Assembly: GCA_030544215.1 (NCBI GenBank)
Contig: JARZZO010000006.1
Span: 46,166,501-46,230,500 of the forward strand
Direction: 5' to 3'
Length of the DNA: 64,000 bases
Source of the DNA: Zantedeschia hybrid cultivar
Taxonomy: Eukaryota; Streptophyta; Magnoliopsida; Alismatales; Araceae
How positions within the stretch are numbered: position 1 is the stretch's first letter; each line of letters opens with the position of its first letter. The position numbers and the translations under genes were made by a program. The notes under the pieces were generated by a model, which ran no database searches, was not told the DNA's origin, and was given only the letters and a program-made list of their open reading frames with translations. This document shows, piece after piece, positions 43,881 through 55,577 of the stretch.

Positions 43881-45312
43881 TGTTAGAATTGGGTGGCCTC
43901 AAAACCAATCATTGTACATTCTAGTTCAAATTATTAATAAAGGCAATCATTTCTTCATTTATAGTTCTTGGAAATTAACTATCGTAATGAAGGTCCGTAG
44001 ACAAATGTATGGGATATTTAATCATGATGAGATCATGATAGTGAGATCAATATCCTCAGTCACTTGTCTTAAACAGTTCTCGATCATAGGATATTTAAGA
44101 TGGACATTAAATATCCGATAAGATCGACACAAGTTATGTCTGCTCATGTGATGAGGGTGAATGATCTCACATTCACTCGTATGGTGACACTAAGACAAAC
44201 ATGTGGGTGCTCATTAGAGAATGAGTTCACTGAACAGACCCAAATAAGAATTCTTGGATGGTGATTAGGGAATTCAATCGTTGCAGTAGCACAGTTGGTC
44301 CTTTGACCTGAGTCACCAATGATACCTTGTTTGTGGACCATTGTATCTTGATTCTCTGACTTGTGGACTTTAACCATTAAGTCCACGATAGTCAGTCTCT
44401 CAGATACAGTGGAAAGCTTCCGAAGGTAATTGAGTGAACAACAAGGGATCACTCACTCTTGGTATAAGACTGGAGAGAGAATGTCCTATGGATGTGTACA
44501 CAGAAATCCCTGGCCAGGGTCCAATGAAAGAGATGTCTTTCTAGATAATAACTGAGTACTAGAATCCATCTAAATAATGCGATAGAGGGTTTGACTATAA
44601 AACCATACCCTTGCGTTATAGGGACATTGGATGAGTGAAGGATTTTATCTGTGCGGTATCTGCAGACGGAAAGGTTCAATTGAAGGGAACAGTATCCCTT
44701 ATATCTTTTGGGATCATGAGGTAGTGTTTAGTGCTGTTCATGATCAGAAGGCCAAGTGAATTAATCATTAGATGATAATTCACTTGTTTATTAAATTAAT
44801 CATTTAACATATGATGTTTAAATGTTAATTAAAAAATATTAAACTCTAGAATCAATTCTATGTTTAATGGGCCTGAAACCGAACTGATATATGGGCCTAG
44901 AGGGTCACACACATAAGAGTTCTCGTCAGACGGTGAGAAACGTTAAATTTCATGCTTATCTGGGTTTTTATGAAAAGCCGCAGGATAAACATGAAGATTT
45001 AATGGAGAATTATCCAAGGCTAAACTCTTGGATAATCATGAGGATTAATCCTTGTGCTTATCCTTATTTCTATATAAGGAGGCCAAGGGAGAGGAGTAAA
45101 AAGTTGGTTGGACGAATTACTCACCCCATATTCTCTATCTCCTCTCTCTCTCTCCTTCTCTTTCTCTTGGAGTAGATCTGTCTCTCTCCGCACATGGTGG
45201 ATTTGAGATCTGGTCGGAGCACTCAAGTCGAGGAGAAAATCTGCAGCGGGAACTCGTGTGGATACCTCTAGAGATCGTGCGCGTGCGCGATTACCGAGTC
45301 GGAATCATCCAC
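43881..45312 (+). repeat. Element B: 3' LTR, tandem copy 2 (3'-truncated)
   Basis: Same truncation point and join as copy 1. It also has a short deletion at about 44262 (the taattatacctattagtcaatc block) and a 5-bp loss at about 45240. Followed by the same pol-end segment at 45322-45378. Confidence 0.92.
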
Positions 45313-45378
45313 GTGTGGATACCTTAAGTCTATGGGACTTAGACACATGGATGATTGTCTATAGTCCAAGTGGGAGAA

Positions 45379-46964
45379 TGTTAGAATTGGGTGGCCTCAA
45401 AGCCAATCATTGTACATTCTAGTTCAAATTATTAATAAAGGCAATCATTTCTTCATTTATAGTTCTTGGAAATTAACTATCGTAATGAAGGTCCGTAGAC
45501 AAATGTATGGGATATTGAATCATGATGAGATCATGATAGTGAGATCAATATCCTCAGTCACTTGTCTTAAATAGTTCTCGATCATAGGATATTTAAAATG
45601 GACATTAAATATCCGATAAGATCGACACAAGTTATGTCTGCTCATGTGATGAGGGTGAATGATCTCACATTCACTCGTGTGGTGACACTAAGACAAACAT
45701 GTGGGTGCTCATTAGAGAATGTGTTCACTAAACAAACCCAAATAAGAATTCCTGGATGGTAATTATACCTATTAGTCAATCAGGGAATTCAATCGTTGCA
45801 GTAGCACAATTGGTCCTTTGACCTGAGTCACCAATGATACCTTGTTTGTGGACCATTGTATCTTGATTCTCTGACTTGTGGACTTTAACCATTAAGTCCA
45901 CGATAGTCGGTCTCTCAGATACAGTGGAAAGCTTCCGAAGGTAATTGAGTGAACAACAAGGGATCACTCACTCTTGGTATAAGACTGGAGAGAGAATGTC
46001 CTATGGATGTGTATACAGAAATCCCTGGCCATGGTCAAATGAAAGAGATGTCTTTCTAGATATTAACTGAGTACTAGAATCCATCTAAATAATGCGATAG
46101 AGGGTTTGACTATAAAACCATACCCTTGCGTTATTGGGACATTGGATGTGTGAAGGATTTTATCTGTGCGGTATCTGCAGACGGAAAGGTTCAATTGAAG
46201 GGAACAATATCCCTTATATCTTCTGGGAACATGAGGTAGTGTTTAGTGCTGTTCATGATCAGAAGGCCAAGTGAATTAATCATCAGATGATAATTCACTT
46301 GTTTATTAAATTAATCATTTAACATATGATGTTTAAATGTTAATTAATAAATATTAAACTCTAGAATCAATTCTAAGTTTAATGGGCCTGAAACCGAACT
46401 GATATATGGGCCTAGAGGGTCACACACATAAGAGTTCTCGTCAGACGGTGAGAGACGTTAAATTTCATGCTTATCTGGGTTTTTATGAAAAGCCGCAGGA
46501 TAAACATGAAGATTTAATGGAGAATTATCCAAGGCCAAACTCTTGGATAATCATGAGGATTAATCCTTGTGCTTATCCTTATTTCTATATAAGGAGGCCA
46601 AGGGAGAGGAGTAAAAAGTTGGTTGGACGAATTACTCACCCCATATTCTCTATCTCCTCTCTCTCTCTCCTTCTCTTTCTCTTGGAGTAGATCTGTCTCT
46701 CTCCGCACATGGTGGATTTGAGATCTGGTTGGAGCACTCAAGTCGAGGAGAAAATCGTGTCTGCAGCGGGAACTCGTGTGGATACCTCTAGAGATCGTGC
46801 GCGTGTGCGATTACCGAGTCGGAATCATCCACGGGAGATTCGAAACCCCGCAAAGGTGAAGAACCGTTCTTCCCGCGTTTATTTTATTGTCCGTTTTACG
46901 ATCCCAGCAGCCGATACATAGGAATCGTTTTTATTCTCCGCTGCGTTCTTGGCGATTCCTTACA
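45379..46964 (+). repeat. Element B: 3' LTR, tandem copy 3 (complete)
   Basis: 1586 bp with the full GATTCCTTACA end, followed by the TSD cgcat. This is the true outer edge of B. Confidence 0.93.
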
Positions 46965-46969
46965 CGCAT

Positions 46970-47262
46970 GTCGCGGCGGATTATGCGTAGCCAGACGAGA
47001 TCCACGAACGCTGCATCGAGCGAGGAGGCGAGGACGATCCATCGCGAGGAGAACCGCGTGGATACCGCTAGAGGTCGGGCATCTGCGCGACTTGCGGCAT
47101 TGCTCCGACCGAAACGGAAAACGAATGCGGATTCTAATCCGCGCAAAGTAAATCTGCTTTACTCCGGTCTTGTTTTGTTGATCGAAACGGGATGGATCCG
47201 ATCCCGAAATTATTTTTATTCCGCTGCGTTTTCGATCGGATCCCGACACAGCGATCCCAACA
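46970..47262 (+). repeat. Element C: 3' LTR, second part
   Basis: Continues the C LTR after B, from gtcgcggcggattatgcgta to GATCCCAACA; matches 21270-21556. Followed by ttcta, the right target duplication of C. Confidence 0.9.
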
Positions 47263-48216
47263 TTCTAATCTAATTAGAAGTAAATCAAACCGGTTATTCC
47301 CAATAACCGTTTAATTTGTTCCGGATCTTTTGATCACGTTGGGTCAAGCAAATCCGCGTTATCCCAGAGGATGCCGTGTTCATCTTCACCCCGTTAGGCA
47401 TCTGTAAGTCTTCAGTTACCGTATCGTTATAATCTCTCGCTCATTGTATGAGTCCGATCCGATCTTGTGGTATGGTTTCGTCAAACCACTAGTGATCGTG
47501 TCGTCTGACCATGACTTCCATAGTAATTTCACGTTCGTTCCAAATGAACTGATACCACCCTGGCCAGGGATTTAGTGGAGCGTCCATGTCATGACTCATT
47601 AATTGCCTGTAATATACCTAACAGTGAGCGATCCCCTCTTGACCATTAACGGTCTTCGCATGCATCTCGATGTGGCTAATAATTCAGTGTTTCATGACTT
47701 ATGGTTAAAGTCACTTAACCAAACATTAAACCACACCGGTCCTCATGCAAGACCACATTAATGTCTCAGGTTAAAGGATCAACGATACTATTGAGACAGA
47801 TGGATCTTTAGTTGACATTAGGTATAATTAACCATCTGAAGATCCATCAGCGGATCAGTTCAGTGAACATCCTCCTAGGATGAACACCCACACATATGTG
47901 TTGGTGCCCCGCACCTATGACCGTGAGATTGGTCATCTACACATCATGCGTGTTGATTTATAAGTAATAAATGTCCCAGAGTGATTACTTTCCAATCATG
48001 AACAGTTTAAGGTATGTGTCCATACACAGTTAAAATCACATTCGAGATCCCATCTCGAAATTGACTGTACAACCACATATCCTAGGGACAACGCAAAGCA
48101 ATCCACAGATTACAAGTTTACGCTCTAATTACCACTTAATTATATTGAACAAGATTGTACAACACATTGGGTCTACACGGCCCATAATTGGTCTGTAGGA
48201 CACCCAAAAACTAACA
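47263..48216 (-). repeat. Element D: 5' LTR, proximal part
   Basis: Resumes the D LTR after C and ends at its outer edge (minus-strand TGTTAGTTTTTGGGTG at 48216). Bases 47263-47650 are an inverted copy of 48222-48610. Confidence 0.88.
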
Positions 48217-49342
48217 CGAACACCGTTAATGGTCAAGAGGGGATCTCTCACTATCAGGTATATCACAGACAGTTAATGAGTCATGATATAGACGCTTCAC
48301 TAAATCCCTAGCCAGGGTGGTATCGGTTCGTTTGGAATGAACGTGAAACAATTATGGAGGTTATGATCAGATGATACGATTACTAGTGGTTTGACGAAAC
48401 CATACCATACAATCGGATCGGACTCATAGAATGAGCAGAAGATTATAGCGATACGGTAACTAAAGACTTACAAGTACCAGACAGAGTGAAGATGAACCCG
48501 GCATCCTCTAGGATCACGCGGATTTACTTGACCCAACGTGATCAAAAAGGTCCGAAACAAATTAAACGGTTATTTGGAATAACCGGTTTAGTTTACTTCT
48601 AATTAGATTAGAAGTTAATAGATCTTTAAACCAAAGTGATAATAGGCCTAGAGGATCACACACAAATAACTCTTGTAGAACGGAATATTATTATATGGAA
48701 AAATAAACTAAAGGATTCCATTCTTTTGGGAAAAGAATTTGTAAATAGTTTAAAAGTATATATACAATAATATAAAGGACATAGATATAATATACGTATT
48801 ATTAGGTTTATTTGATAAATGAGCTAATAATAATATATTGATATATAAAATATCATAGGGTTTAATTTTAACCGCAATTACTTTTAGCTGAGGTAGTTAA
48901 AGACGGGGATTGGTTAAAAGGGTCGGTTCAAGCTGCCACCTAATCAATCCCATATATAACCCTTTATTCTCCCAAAACCCAAAACGAAGGCCATTCCAAC
49001 CTTTCACCCAAACCTTACTATCAAGCATTGGAAGAGTTAGACTCTTCCTAGAAGCGTTGAAGGAGGGTTTCTTTTGTGCAGGTTTGGAGGAGTTGATCTT
49101 CATTGCTGTGAGGATCCGTGTGGATCAGCTTCAGAGGCTGTATGTTTGTGTGGCTCAAAGCTTCGAGGAGTTCAGCATCGACTTTCACAGGACAACGTGT
49201 TTTGTGTAATGTGATAAATCTCGTGTGATTTAACTAGACTATTTTTGTTGCATCAATCGGACCCTGTAACGGGTTTGGGAAATCATTTTATTTTATGTTC
49301 TTCCGCTTCTTTGATTTCCCGGGGTTACGACGAAACCCAACA
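48217..49342 (+). repeat. D-family LTR, plus orientation, 3' part only
   Basis: Enters the LTR at accgttaatggtcaagagg and runs to the end GAAACCCAACA. It aligns with the reverse complement of the D LTR on both sides of the C insertion (47650 down to 47263, then 20012 down to 19315). D itself inserted into this LTR, so its first part would lie beyond the far end of D. TATA-like box CCATATATAACCC near 48947-48960. Confidence 0.82.
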
Positions 49343-49555
49343 CCATGTTGCTTTGTTATGCGATCCACAAGGGCTGTATGCAAATCTATGCTCGTCGCGT
49401 AAAGATGGTTAGCTTAGATTAAAATTAGTGGTTTGTTGTACTATCCACAAGGCCATTAAATCTCTAAGGACTGAAGATATGATTGGATATTGCAAGGAGC
49501 TGCAAGTCTCATGAGATGGGTGCTTTTTGATTGTTTTATAGCTTTCTTGTGCTAT
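49343..49555 (+). other. Slice of an A-like copia leader (L), plus strand
   Basis: Matches the reverse complement of 12730-12935 in the A leader, including hairpin cores tttgttatgcgatccacaag and tttgttgtactatccacaag. The second is flanked by AATTAGTGG and CCATTAAAT, which pair. There is no primer site between it and the LTR at 49342, so that LTR was probably a separate insertion into this leader. The Athila copy 2 insertion splits a third core at tgctat (49551-49555). Confidence 0.75.
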
Positions 49556-50952
49556 TGATAAGTTCATAATTTTGATCGTTAAAAAGAACAAATGTTTGTA
49601 CTATTTCGTGACTTTATGTTTAAAACTGCATGAAATAATAGATAATTTTGTACTGATTCCAACAATACCAATTTTGTCAAATTCCGAGTTAAAAACATTA
49701 TCATTTCATGTGAATAACGGAGTGTAGTATATTTGCGATTTTTTCAGTAAAATTGAGACAATAAAGAAATTCATTTCAGTATAAATGTAATTTTATTCAT
49801 GATAATATCTTAATTTACATTTATTTTTATGTAAATAGGATATTAAGACGATGTGGTGCAGTGGTTAAGTCTTTGGAAACTTATGGGAGGTCCAAGGTTC
49901 AAATCTCAGCAAAAGCAACTACCTTTTTAGAAGAATTAATAAAGCGGGGGTAAAATGATCTTTGATTAATCTCTAATGGTTGCCTTAATTTTTGCTCAAC
50001 AAGGAGCCTTGGAGCAGCCGCCGCTTCTTTCTTCCCTCCTTTTCGCTTTTTGAAAATACCCTCCCCTTTTAAAAGAATCTCCTTCTTTCCTTCCATTCTC
50101 TCTCCAGTTGTTTTCCCTTTTTCTCCTTCCTGCCTTCTCTCCCTCTCTCTGCTACAGTACTCGCGGGTACTGTAGCAGCTACAGTACCCGCGTATTGTAG
50201 CAACCCCCGCTCTCTCTAGTTTTTGTTCTCTCTCTCTCTCTCTTTCGCTCTCTCTCTCTCTCTCTACATCTCTCTCAAACCAGCGGCAGCCAGGGGCAAG
50301 TGGTGGACTTGAGGCACTGCAATTGACTATTGGAAGGAGTCCAGGGCTGCCAAGGATCCACGCGAAGGGCTACGACAGCTGCAAACACCAATTTTCTCTC
50401 TCCATCGCCTCTCTCTCTAGTTTTTAAATTCTCTATGTTACACTGTATTTCGAATACTTTCTGTAAAAGTTTCCTTGTGCAAGTCATGTTATTTTTTATT
50501 TTCAATGTCTCTGTAAAATTTCATGTAGTTCTGTTAATGAATGATAGTAGCTCCTTTGAAAAAAGTTATCTTTTCTCCCTCTTTTTGTTCTACAACTTTT
50601 ATTTTTTCTTCTATTCACACTACTCAAACTTTATATTCAACTTTTAATTAGTGTTTTAGACGTAATCTTAGTCCAGTAGATAGTCTGATTATGCTCGTTT
50701 ACGGGGGCTCCTTTTGTGAGTTCATAGTAAGTCCGGTTAATTTCAATTCTTATCTATCAAATCATCATGTTCCATCTTCTTTCTTTTCTGTTTTTCCTCT
50801 AAAAATTCAAAGTTTTCAACTTTAAAAATCCATTTCCCTGTGGATATGAACCAATCTCACTACTTACTATTTTTCAAATAATTATATGTGGAAATTAGAA
50901 TTTTAAGATTGATGTTTGAATATGCTTAATGACACATAATTTCGAGCGATCA
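49556..50952 (+). repeat. Athila copy 2: 5' LTR
   Basis: 1397 bp, TGATAAGTTC to GAGCGATCA, like the LTR at 1066-3206. A CT-rich tract at 50085-50290 encloses two hairpins built on CTACAGTAC and GTACTGTAG (50150-50205). Matching TSD not available. Confidence 0.85.
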
Positions 50953-50957
50953 GTTTT

Positions 50958-50975
50958 TGGCGCCATTGACGGAGA
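50958..50975 (+). other. Athila copy 2: primer-binding site
   Basis: TGGCGCCATTGACGGAG, five bases after the LTR. It resembles the Athila/Tat primer site TGGCGCCGTTGCCGG (family knowledge; usually assigned to Asp tRNA). Confidence 0.8.
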
Positions 50976-51939
50976 ATTATATTTTTAATTTTGATTATTT
51001 TGGATTTAGTGTAATTATTCTTTATCTCATCTTCTTTTTCTTATTTTTACCTACATTGAGAAAAAAAAAGGGGGGGGGGGGAGCAAAATCAATGGTTAGT
51101 GTGTTCCAACTCTTCCATTGCTATTTTTATTTATTTATTTTTCTTAGTTAATTTCATTTTTTGTAGTTTCTAATTTAGATAGATTTTCATTATAAAAAAA
51201 AAGCTTCAAATTCAAATTTGAAAATCATCATTCTAAGATTAGAAACCATCCATGTTAGGCATTCATTATTTTAGGAAAGTGTGAATTAGTTTCCATTCTT
51301 AGTTATTTCCTTTTTCTGTTGAAGATTGCGGGGGAAAGGTATGTTTTTCATTTATAGCAAGTCATTAATGATTGCATAAACACCTCTTGCTTGATTTGAC
51401 TGTTGCATTACATTGAAAAAGACTTTTAAGGGCAATTCCCATAACAACATAAGGTGGGAATTTCATCACCCTTCCTTAGCCTACAAATCACGTTCCTTGC
51501 ATTGACATTTCCTAAACCTAATAAAAGCAAGTCGAAAGGGACTTTAGGGTCACACTGTGAGCGGTTTAAATCTCGGGTTGCCTCCCCTTTTGGCAACAGT
51601 GTCTCGGCTAGAGGTTAAATAGCAAACGCCTAAACGGGAAAGTGGTTCCTTAATTAGGTCCCTACGAAAGTAGAGGGAGCCTCTCACTATCCCACCTCTT
51701 AGCTGGCCGTTGATTGATTGTGGTTGTAACTTGAGGTGGACCCCATTCACCTTGTGAGAAAATTCACATAGAAGTCTAGACAACCTTAGGTCATTAGGTT
51801 AATATTATTTGCTAATTTGTTTACATTAAAAAAAAAAAATTGAAAGAAAAAATAAAATTCAATTCCTTCTCTCTCTTCATCCTAGTGTATGCAAGGTAGG
51901 ATATCTCAAAGCTCTAACCTTCGAGGACCAATTGCTGAA
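50976..51939 (+). other. Athila copy 2: untranslated leader
   Basis: AT-rich and non-coding. Notable items are a G-run (51070-51082) and a GGTTGCC with GGCAAC hairpin near 51577-51598. Confidence 0.6.
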
Positions 51940-53340
51940 ATGGCCGAGAATCATGATCCCCCGAAGTAAATGAAGGACTATTTCATTCCAAATCAATATC
52001 AACCTTCATCTTGCATTCACCTTCTTTAGAATCTGGCCAATCAATATGAGATTAAATCAAGTAGCATTCAGATGCTCCCATATTTTTATGAGAATACAAA
52101 TGAAGATCCTTATAATCATTTGGATGAATTTCTAGAGATCTGTTCTACAGTGAAAATCCATAATTTCACCGATGATGCCCTTAAGTTGACCATATTCCCC
52201 TTTTCACTGAAAGATAAGGCCAAATATTGGCTGGAGACTATAGGTAGGCCTATTAGGACATGGGAAGAAATGCAAAATAATTTCTCAAGAAGTTCTATCC
52301 CATAGGGCGGACCAATACCATGAGAAGGGCCATAACAATATTGGGAGAGATTAAAAGAATTGCTTCGGAAATGCCCTCATCATGGGCTATCAAAATGGCA
52401 AATTGTCCAAGCATTCTATGAAGGGTTGTCTGAACAATTCAGACAAATGGTGGATGCCTCACGTGGAGGGGCATTTATGATGAAAAATGAAGATGAGGCT
52501 TATGATTTATTTGAAATGCTAAGTGAAAACTCCATCAATCATGCTTCTCTCTCATCTTACGAGAGGTCTGGTGGGCCATCTAAACGGGTCGGAATGTATG
52601 AACTGAAGACTCGAGGAGAGCCCGAATCCATAATGGACATCAATTTGATCAATCAGAAATTGGATAAGGTAGACATTTTGGCCCAAAAGTTAGACCAACT
52701 CTTGGCCTTAAACAAACAAGAACCTACCTATCCAACACTATCTAGTCCATACAAGGGTTCATTTTCCATCTCTCATGACATTTGTGCTTTGTGCGTAAGT
52801 CTGGCCCATCAAGTACCTGAATGCCCAACTGCGGCCCAACTTCTACCATTCATTCAAAAACAAGTTCAGGCCACCCAGGGGTTCTCTAGACCCGGTAATG
52901 ATCCATTTTCAAACACTTATAATCCTGGTTGGAGGAATCACCATAATTTTGCATGGAAGAATCAACAAGCTCGATCACAAATGTCCAATCCTTCCACACA
53001 TCAAGCCCAAAAGTCACAGAACTCCTTTCAACATTAGTCCAATTTCTATGGGTACACATCCGCAGGGGCTACGTGGAGGGCACATGCCCAATTCTCTCAA
53101 CCAGCTCACTATCAATCTTTCCAATCAGGACAGCCAACCTAATACCCTCCTCCACCCACTTACCAACCACCTCCTCAGCCCAACTTTGATGACAAATTCA
53201 CACAACTCCAACAACTTATCTTGACCCAACAACAGTCTATTTCTAAGTTGGAGAGCCAAATGGGCCAATTAGCTGAGGCAACTATGAGGAGAGAAATGGG
53301 CTAACTTCCTAGTCAACCCATTGCCAATCCGATGAATCAG
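51940..53340 (+). pseudogene. Athila copy 2: gag
   Basis: Opens MAENHDPPK followed by a stop, then MLPYFYENTNEDPYNHLDEF, LEICSTVKIHNFTDDALKL and FSLKDKAKYWLETIGRPIRT, a Ty3 gag domain. Frameshift near 52300; then HHGLSKWQIVQAFYEGLSEQ, EAYDLFEMLSENS, a CALCVSLAHQVPECP Cys/His-like cluster, a Gln/Pro-rich stretch with a stop at 53035 and a shift, and LESQMGQLAEATMRREMG. Not translatable as one protein. Confidence 0.85.
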
Positions 53341-54590
53341 TCTCTGGATTTTCCACCTCAATCGGGCCTTTTACCTCAACCCGGCCCATTATCACAACCG
53401 AAAGGACTGCAATTTGAGAATGCTAAAGCTATTTCGGCTCTTAGGAGTGGAAAGAGTTTGGAAAACCCACAGAGAGATAGGGAGGTGGCAGAAGAGCCCA
53501 TTAATGGACCTCATGAGGTCGAAAGTGTGAGTGAAGTTGAGCCCAATATGGAGAAGTTGGAGGGGAATTCCAAAGGGAAAGAGAAACTAGATGAAGGCCC
53601 AAGTTCATATCAACCAAGGGTGCCCTTCCCAAATGCTTTAGCGGCCAAGCCCAATGCTAAGAAGAAATTGGCCCAGAATGAGGAGTTGATAGAATTATTC
53701 AAGCAAGTACATATTAATATTCCACTCCTTGATGCCATTAAGCATGTGCCGGCTTATGCTAAATTCCTTAAGAAATTATGCACACCTCGAAGGGAATCTA
53801 GAATGGTACCTGAAAAGGATAGACTTTCGGAGGATGTAAGTGCAATTGTGATGAATCATCTTCCCAAGAAGTTGAAGGACCCCGAGGCACCTTTGATCTC
53901 ATGTGACTTAGGTGGAGTCACATTTGATAAAGACTTATTGGACCTAGGTGCCAGTATGAACCTTTTGCCAATAGCCATTTATGAAAAATTTGATATTGGA
54001 GAACTAAAGCCCACATCCATCATCTTACAATTGGCTGATAGGTCTGTGAAGACTCCACTAGGATTGGTTGAGGATGTCATTATATAAGTCCATGATTGTT
54101 ATTTTCCCGTCGATTTTCTTATTCTGGATATGTCATCACCTGAGGAACTCATTCACACCCCGATCATCCTAAGACGTCCATTCTTAGCCACTGCCAAAGC
54201 TAATATAAATTGTGAAACTGGCATGATGGACATATCCTTTGGGGGTCAAAAAGTCAAGATTAATGTCTTCAAAGCATCCCAATATCTGGATCATGAAGAA
54301 GAATGCCACACCATTGATATCTTTGATAATTTGGTTGAAGAGAATGCGATGCTTACTCAGGACCTTTTAGAAGAAGCCAATGCTCTAAAGGATTCTTCTA
54401 AACCTTTAACATCTTGGCCTAAGGTGGTACCTTTACCTGCCTTGTAATCTGAGCCCACTCTGTTATCTTTAGAGGACCCACCCGCACTCGAACTCAAGCA
54501 TTTACCTGAGTCTCTCAAGTATGTCTTCTTGGGCCCCGGCCAGACACTTCCGGTCATCATCGCAGCAAACCTCACCTCGCCGTAGGAGGC
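53341..54590 (+). pseudogene. Athila copy 2: gag-pol linker and aspartic protease
   Basis: Continuous for about 250 codons. It includes AISALRSGKSLENPQ, a charged linker, then FKQVHINIPLLDAIKHVPAY, LPKKLKDPEAPLISCDLGG and the protease motif LLDLGASMNLLP (53938-53970). DLGAS is the usual Athila version. A stop at 54086 and another at 54445 interrupt it; between them are ILRRPFLATAKANINCETGM and SFGGQKVKINVFKA. Confidence 0.88.
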
Positions 54591-55063
54591 CCAACTAATT
54601 GAAGTCCTTAAAGTCCATAAGGGTTCCATTGGGTGGTCGGTGGCAGATTTAAAAGGGATTAGCCCGTACATTTACATGCATCACATTTATATGGAAAAGA
54701 ATTACAAGCCAAGTCGGGAAATGCAAAGGCGGCTTAACCCAAATATGAAAGAAGTGGTAAATAAGGAGGTTGTGAAATGGCTTGATGCGGGTATCATTTT
54801 CCCCAAATCCGATATTAAATGTGTCATCCCAACTCAAGTGGTACCCAAGAAGTCCGGATTGGCGATGATTAAGAATCATTATGGGGAGGAGATACCCACT
54901 AGGCTCACCACGGGATGGAGAGTGTGTATTGATTATAGAAAACTCAATATCATGACTAAGAAGGACCACATTCCACTCCCATTCATGGATCAAATCCTGG
55001 AAAAGTTATTAGGCCAAAAATTCTTCTTCTTCTTAGATGAGTACTCCAAGTATAATCTGATGG
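54591..55063 (+). pseudogene. Athila copy 2: reverse transcriptase, N-terminal part
   Basis: HKGSIGWSVADLKGISPYIY, MHHIYMEKNYKPSREMQRRL, EVVKWLDAGIIFPKSD, VVPKKSGLAMIKN, TGWRVCIDYRKLNIMTKKDH and FFFFLDEYSKYNLMDI. The catalytic FVDD box is not reached; the frame is cut by LTR I. Confidence 0.88.
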
Positions 55064-55070
55064 ATATAGG

Positions 55071-55577
55071 TGTTCTCTAAGCCAATCATATGGCACCTAT
55101 TTCAATCTGGTTCACTGATAAATGGCATTAAATTCATCATGTAGATTGGCATATTTTTAGCTACGCATAATGAAGTCCATGAATGTGTGCAATAGTCATT
55201 AGATTATGATAAGATCATAATAATGAGACTGATGACTTATAAACACATATTCTTAATTGTTCCTAGCCGTAGGATGTTTGAGAAGGACATCAAACATCTA
55301 GTAAGACTAGTACAGGTTATTCCATCTCATATGATGAGGGTGACTGATCTCATTAGTTACTTGTGTGGAGACACAATGGTGAACCTATAGGTGCTTATTG
55401 AGGAATGAGTTCACTGAACTGATCCGACTTGAATTGCCGAATTGTAATTGACCTGACTGTCAATCGGCTTGATTCATCGTCACAGTGGCATGGTTGATCT
55501 TTGGACTTGTGACACCAAAGACATCTTGTCGGTGGACTTCTGGACTTTGACCTTGACCTATGAATCCCTATCCAAGG
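55071..55577 (+). repeat. LTR I: 5' part of a plus-strand copia-type LTR
   Basis: Starts TGTTCTCTAAGCC and shares blocks such as gatgagggtgactgatctca and ttcttaattgttcctag with the A and C LTRs. It ends at the H insertion (55578), just after tgaatccctatccaagg. Its second half must lie beyond H, outside the window. Confidence 0.7.

Larger units (their letters stand above)
29035..46964 (+). mobile_element. Element B: Ty1/copia with nested K and tandem 3' LTRs
   Basis: Flanked by cgcat (29030-29034 and 46965-46969). Order: 5' LTR, primer site, leader, gag-pol (interrupted by K at 35567-41012), polypurine tract, then three LTR copies in tandem. The first and last LTRs are both 1586 bp and look nearly identical, so B is relatively young. 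It sits in the 3' LTR of C. Confidence 0.93.
20013..47262 (+). mobile_element. Element C: Ty1/copia, complete but decayed, carrying B (and K)
   Basis: Flanked by ttcta (20008-20012 and 47263-47267). 5' LTR, primer site, leader, gag-pol, polypurine tract and 3' LTR are all present; the 3' LTR is split by B at 29035-46964. Without B, C is about 9.3 kb. It sits in the 5' LTR of D, and the D LTR reads seamlessly across the join once C is removed. Its family is shared with H (LTR 55578-57135). Confidence 0.92.
7310..48216 (-). mobile_element. Element D: Ty1/copia, 5' part, interrupted by A and C
   Basis: Minus-strand order is 5' LTR (48216-47263 plus 20012-19315), primer-binding site (19313-19297), leader (19296-17145), gag start (17144-16950) and gag continuation (7681-7310). 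Removing A (TSD gaatc) restores the gag frame; removing C (TSD ttcta) restores the LTR. Beyond 7310 the pol part is missing or lies outside the window after further rearrangement. Five bases beyond its 5' end (cgaac, 48217-48221) are the expected target duplication. Confidence 0.75.
49556..55070 (+). mobile_element. Athila-type Ty3 element, copy 2, truncated in RT
   Basis: 5' LTR, primer site, leader, gag, protease and the start of RT in Ty3 order. The RT is cut near 55063-55070 by another LTR. The remaining pol and 3' LTR are not in the window. Coding is interrupted by several stops and frameshifts. Confidence 0.88.

Noticed and set aside
43388..46741. Several near-identical small frames (94, 75 and 63 codons) repeated three times
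   Set aside because: They are repeated because the LTR of B is tandemly repeated. They run across the TATA box and CT tract and show no coding signature.
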